This document shows, piece by piece, positions 57,962-64,000 of a stretch of DNA of 64,000 nucleotides. Made by a program: the position numbers and the translations under genes. Positions within the stretch are counted from its first letter, which is position 1. Every line of letters begins with the position of its first letter. The DNA comes from Streptomyces sp. NBC_00190. GTDB lineage: Bacteria > Actinomycetota > Actinomycetes > Streptomycetales > Streptomycetaceae. The stretch lies in contig NZ_CP108132.1 of NCBI RefSeq assembly GCF_036203305.1, forward strand, positions 1 through 64,000, read 5' to 3'. A model generated the notes under the pieces. It did not search any database. It had not been told where the DNA came from and saw only the letters and a program-made list of their open reading frames with translations.

Positions 57962-58564
57962 ATGGTGAAACAGGAGAGGGCCGCCCGTACCCGGGAGGCC
58001 CTGGTGCAGGCCGCCGCGGCGGCGTTCGACTGCACGGGATACGAGGCCACCACGCTGGCCCGGATCAGCAAGACGGTCGGCATCTCCACCGGAGCCCTGA
58101 CCTTTCACTTCCCGGCGAAGGACGACCTGGCGGACGCCGTCCTCGCACGCGGCGCATCCGCCGTGCGGGCCGCGGCGGAGCGGACCGCCGCGCGCCGGGA
58201 GCCGCCCCTGCGGTCCGTGGTCGCCCTGAGCCTGGAGATCGCGAGGCTGCTGGAGACGGATGCCACCGTGCGCGCCGCGGCACGGCTCGCGCGTGAGCGC
58301 GTGGACGGCCCGGCCCTGTGGCCCTCCCTGTGGCTGCCCACCCTCGACTGCCTCCTCACGCAGGCGGCGGAGGGCGAACTGCGCCCGGGCGCGGACCACA
58401 AGGCGGTCCTCGCCCTGGTGGCCTACCTCGTCACCGGCGCCGAGGCGCACGCCCGCAACCGCGCCAAGTCCCCCGGAGCCCGGGGCGACAGCGCCGAAGA
58501 GCAGCTCACCCGGATCTGGGACGTGGTCCTGCCGGGCATCTCGGACGGCGACCGGGCGCCCTGA
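57962..58564 (+). CDS. TetR-family, gamma-butyrolactone-receptor-like regulator
   Basis: 200 residues from ATG 57962 (GGAG upstream). The N-terminal HTH reads MVKQERAARTREALVQAAAA, then ISKTVGISTGALTFHFPAKD and DLADAVLARG, which resembles the ArpA/ScbR family of gamma-butyrolactone receptors and pseudo-receptors. The ligand domain is helical; a Trp near WPSLWLP could line the pocket. It likely represses its own gene and cluster genes until a signal binds. No butyrolactone synthase (AfsA type) is in the window, so the signal may come from elsewhere. Confidence 0.82.
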   Translation: MVKQERAARTREALVQAAAAAFDCTGYEATTLARISKTVGISTGALTFHFPAKDDLADAVLARGASAVRAAAERTAARREPPLRSVVALSLEIARLLETDATVRAAARLARERVDGPALWPSLWLPTLDCLLTQAAEGELRPGADHKAVLALVAYLVTGAEAHARNRAKSPGARGDSAEEQLTRIWDVVLPGISDGDRAP

Positions 58565-58637
58565 CCCGGCCCCGGCCCTGCTGTCCCGTCCGTGACGCAC
58601 GGTGCACGGGGGGCGTCGGTCCCCGGCGAACGCCGAT

Positions 58638-58678
58638 AGGGCGGCGTACGCCGACGCGGTGTCGGAGTACGCCGCCCT
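58638..58678. terminator. 18-bp hairpin between convergent genes
   Basis: Arms 58638-58655 and 58661-58678 pair with one mismatch around GCGGT. It lies between the TetR gene (+, ends 58564) and the S9 peptidase gene (-, ends 58712). Confidence 0.85.
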
Positions 58679-58711
58679 CGGGCGGGACGAGTCGCGGGAG
58701 GCGGCCCGAGC

Positions 58712-60988
58712 TCAGGCGAACAGCTCGCCGAGCAGCTCGGGGCCGATGGCGATGGGGGCGGGGCGGTAGGCGGGGGGCTGCGTGCCCGTCAGCTCCCGCA
58801 CCAGGAAGTCCCAGCTGCGCCCCCGAACGTAGGCCAGGCAGTCGAGGAGCGTGTGCTCGGCCCCGGGGACGATGAGCAGCTCGAAGTCCTTGTCGGCGGC
58901 GATGAGCCGGTCGGCCAGCCGCAGCGTGTGGTCCGGGTGGACCTGGTCGTCCATTTCGCCGTGGATGAGCAGCAGCTTGCCCGCCAGCCGGTCCGCGAGG
59001 TCCACGTTGGAAGCACGCGCCCAGGCCTCGGGGTTGTCCGCGCCGTCGTAGGTCTCCACAAAGCCCAGGTTGAAGTGGCGGGCGTCGTGCGAGCCGGAGA
59101 GGGCGACGCCGGCCTTGTACACCTCGGGGAAGTCCAGCAGCGCCCGGGCCGCGGCGAACCCGCCTCCGGAGTGGCCGAACGTGCCCACCCGGTCCAGGTC
59201 CATCCACGGCCGGGTCCGGGCCAGCTGCTCCAGCGCCGCGACATGGTCGGCCAGGCAGCCCGCGTCGGCCAGGTGGCCGTACGAGGCGTCGTGGAAGGAC
59301 TTGCTCCGCCCCGGGGTGCCCCGTCCGTCCAGCGCCACCACCACGAAGCCCAGCGCCGCGAGGGGTTCCGCGTCGAGGCCCAACCCGCCGGGGTCGAAGC
59401 AGGGGGCGACCCGGTTGACCTGCGGGCCGGGGTAGACGTTGTCCACCACCGGGTAGCGCTGGGCGGGGTCGAACCCCCGCGGCCGGTACAGCACCCCGTA
59501 GATCTCCGTCTCTCCGTCGGCCGCCTTGACGCAGAACCGTTCCGGCGCCGTCCAGCCGGTGGCGGTGAGCTTGGCTGTGTCGGCGCTCTCCAGCTCGGCC
59601 AGCACCCGCCCGGCCCAGTCGCGGACGCGGGTCACCGGCGGGGTGTCGACGGTGGACGCGGAGTCGATGAAGTACTCCTGGTCCTCGGGCACGGTGACGA
59701 CGTGGTCCAGCTCGTCGTCCGTGACCTTGGCGAAGCCGGAGCCGTCCAGACCGGCACGGCACACCGTGCGCCGGTACGGATCCTTATCGACCAGCCCGGA
59801 GGCGGTGAAGTACACCACCCGCTCGGCCTCGTCGACGCGCAGGATCTGCCGCACCGCCCACTGCCCGGAGGTGACCTGCCCGAGCAGCGCGCCGGTGCGC
59901 AGGTCGTACCGGTACAGGTGGCCCCAGCCGTCCCGCTGCGAGTACCACAGCACCTCGTCGGCCAGCACCCGCACGATCGGCGGCTCGTACATCCACTGGT
60001 TGGGCTCCACACGGGTGGTCCCGGTCTCGCTGAGCACGGTGGTGACCTCGCCGGTGGCCGGGTCCAGCCGGTACAGGGTGAGCGTGCGCAGGTCGCGGGG
60101 CCGGCCGAGGTAGTACACCGCCGAGCCGTCCGGAGCCCACCACGCCCACTTGGTCGTGATCGGCGACAACTGCGGCATGAGCAGCGGCTCGGCCTGCGCG
60201 CGGACCACGGTGCCCTCGGCGACGTCCAGTACGACCAGCTCGGCCAGCGGCATGTTCTCGTCCCCGGCGTAGGCGTACCGCTGGGTGTGCAGGAGGGGCG
60301 CGCCGCCGTCGGCGGGCCTGGCCTCCACGAGGTGGGTCTGCCGGACGCTGCGCTCGTCGGTCCGATGCGCCAGCACCTTCGTCGAGTCGGGTGACCAGGC
60401 CACCGCGGGCGGCAGGTGCGGCAGGCCGATCTTGCGCAGCAGGGTGCCGTTGCCCGTGCAGTCCGGGCCGGATCCGTACCGGTGGTCGGGCTCTCCGTCG
60501 GTGGTCAGCGCCCACTCGCGGCCGTCGGACAGCGAGCGCGCCCACAGGTCGTGCCCCCGCTGGGACACGGCGGCCTTCCCGTCGGGCGACGGCACGTCCA
60601 GGGGGCTGCCCGGCGGCGTGAACTCGGCCCGCTCACAGACGTAGCCCTCCAGGTCGCAGCGCCAGTACTCACCGAGCGCGGCGAACTCCACGGCGTTCTG
60701 GCCCAGTTCGATGGCCATGAACGGCAAGGCCTCGGGGTCGACCGGGTGCCCGGAGGCGGCGGCCAGCGCGGCGGCGAGCAGGGTGTGGTCGAAAGCCGGC
60801 TCCCGGGTTCCCGCCGCCGGGTCGACCCGTACGAACCGTCTGCCGGCGCCGTTGCTCACCGCGTACCAGAACCGGGCGCCCCCATCGATCCACTGCGGCT
60901 TGACCTTGTCGCCGATGACGAGCTCGCCAGGACGGGTGGGGCGGCGGAAGAGCAGCTCTGCGGCCTGGTAGTCCTGAGTGGTGGTCAT
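58712..60988 (-). CDS. S9 family prolyl oligopeptidase / dipeptidyl-peptidase IV-like
   Basis: 758 residues from ATG 60988 (AGGA upstream). The N-terminal ~500 residues are a beta-propeller with repeated V-A-W-S-P-D-type blades (AVAWSPDSTKVLAHR, KWAWWAPDGSAVYYLG) and the EPP-like stretch. The C-terminal alpha/beta-hydrolase has Ser607 in GHSGGG, Asp680 or Asp681 in HGEMDDQVHP and His712 in GAEHTLLD. No signal peptide, so cytoplasmic. It could trim a peptide product or precursor, or be housekeeping. Confidence 0.9.
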   Translation of the reverse strand: MTTTQDYQAAELLFRRPTRPGELVIGDKVKPQWIDGGARFWYAVSNGAGRRFVRVDPAAGTREPAFDHTLLAAALAAASGHPVDPEALPFMAIELGQNAVEFAALGEYWRCDLEGYVCERAEFTPPGSPLDVPSPDGKAAVSQRGHDLWARSLSDGREWALTTDGEPDHRYGSGPDCTGNGTLLRKIGLPHLPPAVAWSPDSTKVLAHRTDERSVRQTHLVEARPADGGAPLLHTQRYAYAGDENMPLAELVVLDVAEGTVVRAQAEPLLMPQLSPITTKWAWWAPDGSAVYYLGRPRDLRTLTLYRLDPATGEVTTVLSETGTTRVEPNQWMYEPPIVRVLADEVLWYSQRDGWGHLYRYDLRTGALLGQVTSGQWAVRQILRVDEAERVVYFTASGLVDKDPYRRTVCRAGLDGSGFAKVTDDELDHVVTVPEDQEYFIDSASTVDTPPVTRVRDWAGRVLAELESADTAKLTATGWTAPERFCVKAADGETEIYGVLYRPRGFDPAQRYPVVDNVYPGPQVNRVAPCFDPGGLGLDAEPLAALGFVVVALDGRGTPGRSKSFHDASYGHLADAGCLADHVAALEQLARTRPWMDLDRVGTFGHSGGGFAAARALLDFPEVYKAGVALSGSHDARHFNLGFVETYDGADNPEAWARASNVDLADRLAGKLLLIHGEMDDQVHPDHTLRLADRLIAADKDFELLIVPGAEHTLLDCLAYVRGRSWDFLVRELTGTQPPAYRPAPIAIGPELLGELFA

Positions 60989-61098
60989 TCTTGGTGTCCT
61001 ACCTCGGTGTTGGTCTTGGGGCATCGTGATCTTCATGAAGGTCATGCGAAGGCGCCGGCGAGGTGGGCACGGTCGGTGCCGCGTCGGGGCCAGGCGTT

Positions 61099-61770
61099 TC
61101 AGAGGCTGCGGGCGGTGATGTCGCCGTAGGCGGTGGTCGCGTGGATGTTCAGGCCGGCGGCGGCGCCGTCGGTGTTGTTCAGTGCGTTGTGGATGCGGCC
61201 GTAGGAGGTGCCGGCGTCCAGGGAGGCGGAGACTCCGCGGGCGGCGCCGACCGAGATCTCGCCTGCCTCGGTGCGCAGTTCGACCGTGCCGCGCACGGCC
61301 TCGGTAATGCGCAGGTCGCCCTTCTGGGTGCTGATCTGCGCCGGGCCGCCCAGGCGGCCGACCGTGATGTCACCGGCCTGGAGGGTGAGGCGGGCGCTGT
61401 CGGTCTCGTCGAGCTTGACGGTGGCCTGCGCGGCCTCGAAGGTGACGTCGCCGAGCCGGCCGACGCCCCGCAGTTCCGCGCTGGCCGCCTTCGCCTCGAC
61501 GCGGGAGCCGGCCGGCAGCTGGACCGTCACCTCGACGGAACCGGAGTTGCCCAGGATCCGGTTCTTCGCCGCCGGGGCCGCGATCCGCAGGACGCCGTCG
61601 GCGTATCCGACCTCGATCTGCTCCGCCGCCTTCACGTCACGGCCCTTGGAGGCGTCCGCGGGCAGGACCTCGACCGTGGTGTCGGCCCGGTCCGCGGCGA
61701 TGAACCGGATGCGCCCCGCGGGAATGTCCAGGACGGCGGCGACCGGGACGGCGGTGTCGAACTTCAGCAT
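61099..61770 (-). CDS. DUF4097-type beta-helical protein
   Basis: 223 residues. The whole protein is short beta strands with repeating GDI/GRL turns (QAGDITVGRLGGPAQISTQK, GDLRITEAVRGTVELRTEAG, TAYGDITARSL), the pattern of DUF4097 right-handed beta proteins of actinomycetes. No membrane helix or signal is seen, so a cytoplasmic location is likely. Its promoter region carries a striking array of CGTTGC elements. Function unknown, though such genes are often beside PadR regulators or ABC exporters. Confidence 0.82.
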   Translation of the reverse strand: MLKFDTAVPVAAVLDIPAGRIRFIAADRADTTVEVLPADASKGRDVKAAEQIEVGYADGVLRIAAPAAKNRILGNSGSVEVTVQLPAGSRVEAKAASAELRGVGRLGDVTFEAAQATVKLDETDSARLTLQAGDITVGRLGGPAQISTQKGDLRITEAVRGTVELRTEAGEISVGAARGVSASLDAGTSYGRIHNALNNTDGAAAGLNIHATTAYGDITARSL

Positions 61771-61834
61771 GGCGTTTCTCCTACATCGTGGCGGGCGCTC
61801 CGTCGGCCCGCCGTTTCCGATGAAGGAAAAGCTA

Positions 61835-61960
61835 CGTTGCGTTCAAAGACTGGGCAACACACTCGTTGCGCAGAAATGCCATCACCACAGGTCAACGCCA
61901 GGAAATCGTTGCAACGGTCTAACGCCTAACGCAACAAACCCCACCCCATTCGTTGCAATG
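61835..61960. promoter_or_regulatory. CGTTGC repeat array upstream of the DUF4097 gene
   Basis: CGTTGC or its complement occurs at 61835, 61853 (as GGCAAC), 61864, 61907-61916 (palindrome CGTTGCAACG), about 61930 (CGCAAC) and 61951-61960 (CGTTGCAATG). Six copies in 126 bp of a gap between two genes is far more than chance, so it is a likely operator array for a dimeric regulator. Confidence 0.7.
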
Positions 61961-62001
61961 AATTGAAGGTGAACGCCAGAGCGCCCGCCGCGCCGCCGAC
62001 G

Positions 62002-62592
62002 TCATCCGGCTCGGTAGCCGAGGTGTCCGTCGAGCAGGCTCCGCAGGCGCCTGCGCCCACGGTGCAGACGGGAGTTGACGGTGCCGTACGGAATGCCGAC
62101 CCGCTCGGCGATCTCCTCGTACGCCAGGCCTTCGACATCGGCGAGGTAGACGACGGTCCGGAAGTCGCCCGGTATCGCCCGGAACGCCTCGACGATCACG
62201 GGGTCGGGGATCCGGTCCATGACCTGGGACTCCGGCGTGGGCAGACCCACGGACGTGTGGGAGGCGGCGCCGGCGAGCTGCCAGTCCTCGATGTCCGAGG
62301 TGTGCGTGACGCGCGGCTCCGCCTGCTGCTTCCGGTAGTCCGTGAGGAAGGCGTTGGTGAGGATCCGCAGCAGCCAGGCCCTCAGGTTGGTGCCGGGGCG
62401 GAACTGGTGGAAGCTGCGGTAGGCCCTGGCGTACGTCTCCTGGACCAGATCCTCCGCGTCGGCGAAGTTGCAGGTCAGCCGGATGGCGCGGGCGTTCAGC
62501 AGGGTTCGGTGGCAGGCGGCGTCCCGCTCGAAGCGGGCCGAGCGCTGCTCGTCCGTCTCCGCGGCGAGGAGGACCGCAGTCGTGTCCGTCAT
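62002..62592 (-). CDS. ECF-type RNA polymerase sigma factor
   Basis: 196 residues. Region 2 is clear ([40 protein letters not shown]), as is region 4 ([40 protein letters not shown]). It resembles the SigR/SigE-type ECF groups. No anti-sigma factor is adjacent. A perfect -10 TATAAT (62686-62681 on the - strand) lies about 90 bp upstream of the start. Confidence 0.92.
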   Translation of the reverse strand: MTDTTAVLLAAETDEQRSARFERDAACHRTLLNARAIRLTCNFADAEDLVQETYARAYRSFHQFRPGTNLRAWLLRILTNAFLTDYRKQQAEPRVTHTSDIEDWQLAGAASHTSVGLPTPESQVMDRIPDPVIVEAFRAIPGDFRTVVYLADVEGLAYEEIAERVGIPYGTVNSRLHRGRRRLRSLLDGHLGYRAG

Positions 62593-62680
62593 GAGTGTTT
62601 CCGCGCTCCTGTACCGCCCGCCGCACCTCGGATGGTCCGTCAGATCCGCGGGACGACTGTGGGGTTACGTCCTCGGCAAG

Positions 62681-62686
62681 ATTATA
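62681..62686 (-). promoter_or_regulatory. -10 box upstream of the ECF sigma gene
   Basis: ATTATA on the + strand reads TATAAT on the - strand, in an AT-rich stretch (62679-62712) that is unusual here. No good -35 hexamer is seen 17 bases upstream (GAAGAA), so strength is uncertain. Confidence 0.4.
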
Positions 62687-62724
62687 TAGCTAGCGTTCGT
62701 TTTTCTTCTTCGGGCAAAAAAGGG

Positions 62725-62761
62725 GCGGCCGGACGCCGCCCTGGTGGGCGTCCGGCCGCCA
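62725..62761 (-). terminator. intrinsic terminator of the short-chain dehydrogenase gene
   Basis: A perfect 14-bp stem (62725-62738 with 62748-62761) and, on the - strand, a run of six U (62722-62717) right after it. It is the only textbook rho-independent terminator with a U-run that I see in this window, 14 bases after the stop of 62776-63555. Confidence 0.92.
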
Positions 62762-62775
62762 TGCGGGTCCTGCGG

Positions 62776-63555
62776 TTACCTGGCGGTCCAGCCGCCGTCG
62801 ACGGGCACCGCGGCGCCCGTGAGGAAGGAGGACCGGCCGCTGAGGAGCCAGGCCGCGGCCTGGGCGATCTCCACGGGCCGGGCCATCCGCTTCTGCGCGG
62901 AACGGGAGACGAAGGGCTCCTCCAATGCGGGGGTGTCGTGGAGCACCTGCTGCATGAGTTCGGTGAGCGTGCTCCCCACCACCAGCGAGTTCACTCGAAT
63001 GCCCTGGTCGCCGTATTCGTCGGCCGCGGCCTTCGTCAGACCGACCACCCCGTGCTTGGCCGCGATGTAGGAGGCGGTGGCTCCCGTCGCGAGCACTCCC
63101 GCCACACTGGCCGTGTTCACGATGGAGCCGCCGGAGCCGGCGGCCAGCATGGCGCGTATCTGATGCTTGAGACAGTTCCAGACCCCGCGCAGGTTCACGT
63201 CGATGACACGGTCGAACACCTCGTCGTCGGTCTCGTGCAGCGGGGTCCCCGCCGTGGCCCAGCCCGCGTTGTTGAACGCTCCGTCCAGACGGCCGTACGC
63301 CCCGACCGTGGCGGCCACGGCGCGCTCGACGTCCCCGGGGTCGGTGACATCGCCGACGACCGCCGTCGCCCGTCCTCCCCCTTCCTCGATCTCCTTTGCC
63401 AATAAGGTCAGTTGGTCTTCCCTGCGCGCCATCAGGACGACGTCGGCGCCCTCTTGAGCGAACAGTCGCGCCGCAGCGGCCCCGATTCCGCTCGACGCAC
63501 CTGTGATCATGACGGCCTTGCCCTGGAGCAACCCCTCGTATCGCATGGACCTCAT
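62776..63555 (-). CDS. short-chain dehydrogenase/reductase
   Basis: 259 residues if started at ATG 63555 (an ATG three codons later at 63546 is possible). Classical SDR motifs: TGASSGIG (18-25) for NAD(P), NNAGWA, Ser/Tyr/Lys of the active site in NTASVAG and SYIAAKHG, and VVGSTLTEL. The final VPVDGGWTAR is typical. It oxidises or reduces an alcohol/carbonyl; the substrate is not inferable. It is transcribed on the same strand as the upstream NAD(P)-binding protein at 63594. Confidence 0.92.
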   Translation of the reverse strand: MRSMRYEGLLQGKAVMITGASSGIGAAAARLFAQEGADVVLMARREDQLTLLAKEIEEGGGRATAVVGDVTDPGDVERAVAATVGAYGRLDGAFNNAGWATAGTPLHETDDEVFDRVIDVNLRGVWNCLKHQIRAMLAAGSGGSIVNTASVAGVLATGATASYIAAKHGVVGLTKAAADEYGDQGIRVNSLVVGSTLTELMQQVLHDTPALEEPFVSRSAQKRMARPVEIAQAAAWLLSGRSSFLTGAAVPVDGGWTAR

Positions 63556-63593
63556 TCAATCCCGGCTGGGGTTGCCGAACCCGGTGATCCTCC

Positions 63594-64000
63594 TCACGGC
63601 CTGACGGACCGCCGGAAGTCGGCCACGTGGCTCTTGGCCCACTGCCCGAACGTGCGCGCCGGGCGGGAGACCAGGCGCTCCAGGTCATGGGTGACCTGGA
63701 GTTTGGCACCGGCCGCCTGCCGGGCGGCGCTCTCGGTCAGGGCCTGCACCATCTGCTCGGAAAAGCGTCGCCTCCATGCCTCGCGCGCCTGGTCGAGCGT
63801 CAGCTCCACGAATCGCAGGGGCAGCTCCAGCGCGGATGCCAGCCGGTCGGTCTGATCCCGTGCGGAGAGTGCCTCCGGGCCGGTCAGGGCGTAGGCACCC
63901 CGGTGGTGTCCGGGTGTGGTCAGCACCACCGCGGCCGCCTTCGCCACGTCCTCGGGATCGACGCAGGCGTTGCGCGATGTTCCGTACAGCGCCCGCACCG
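63594..64000 (-). CDS. NmrA-like NAD(P)-binding protein, C-terminal part only
   Basis: Partial: the frame enters from the right edge of the window and ends at 63594 (about 135 residues seen). The visible part has ACVDPEDVAKAAAVVLTTPG, the HHRGAYALTGPEALSARDQT element (ALTGPE), then RFVELTLDQAREAWRRRFSE and a helical end. This is the C-terminal half of NmrA/atypical SDR proteins, which bind NAD(P)H. The N-terminal Rossmann motif lies outside the window. Confidence 0.8.
   Translation of the reverse strand, partial: VRALYGTSRNACVDPEDVAKAAAVVLTTPGHHRGAYALTGPEALSARDQTDRLASALELPLRFVELTLDQAREAWRRRFSEQMVQALTESAARQAAGAKLQVTHDLERLVSRPARTFGQWAKSHVADFRRSVRP

Overview
The window looks like one end of a linear replicon from a Streptomyces-type actinomycete. 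Overall GC is very high, almost every gene has G or C in third codon positions, GTG starts and GGAGG-type ribosome sites are common, and the first ~280 bases are a dense run of palindromes with three-base loops, as in Streptomyces telomeres. Whether this is a chromosome arm or a linear plasmid cannot be decided from 64 kb. No tRNA, rRNA, CRISPR array or intact insertion sequence was recognised.

Positions 1-16,700 are an accessory, plasmid-like arm: the telomere, small membrane proteins, decayed and duplicated gene ends, a DUF2637/SpdB2-like spread protein, a frameshifted plasmid-type gene, several iteron-like repeat arrays, and an intact RepL-like initiator with an overlapping winged-helix partner. 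Positions 16,800-28,500 are dominated by DNA-binding-domain/membrane fusion proteins. Three loci pair a protein carrying an N-terminal helix-turn-helix-like region, a coiled coil (where present) and C-terminal membrane segment(s) with a divergently transcribed small membrane protein (4.2-6.1, 22.8-24.5 and 26.2-27.7 kb). A related regulator at 17.5-19.2 kb ends in seven ~37-residue repeats and is divergent from two exported enzymes, an NlpC/P60 hydrolase and a phospholipase A2, that carry the same seven-repeat domain. That three-gene set is the strongest candidate here for an undescribed system.

Positions 28,600-33,800 look like a small RiPP-type locus: two tandem JmjC/cupin oxygenases behind an attenuator-like hairpin and a short two-cysteine exported peptide, a third cupin protein, a second small exported peptide, a LuxR-type regulator and an orphan LuxR HTH. 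Positions 33,800-39,800 are poorly conserved membrane and hypothetical genes, long empty stretches and a serine-hydrolase remnant.

Positions 39,800-58,600 hold a biosynthetic cluster that uses a LysW-type amino-group carrier protein: homocitrate-synthase-like enzyme, LysW, LysX, LysY, LysZ, class I amidotransferase-like protein, Glu/Leu-type dehydrogenase, AMP ligase, PLP aminotransferase and FAH-type hydrolase in one + strand operon. Two acyl-CoA-dehydrogenase-like flavoproteins are divergent to it, an MFS exporter with a MerR regulator follows, then an atypical response regulator and a gamma-butyrolactone-receptor-like TetR protein. LysJ, LysK and the other enzymes of lysine or arginine synthesis are absent, so a secondary metabolite is more likely than primary metabolism. 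Positions 58,700-64,000 carry an S9 peptidase, a DUF4097 protein, an ECF sigma factor, a short-chain dehydrogenase and a truncated NAD(P)-binding protein that runs off the window.
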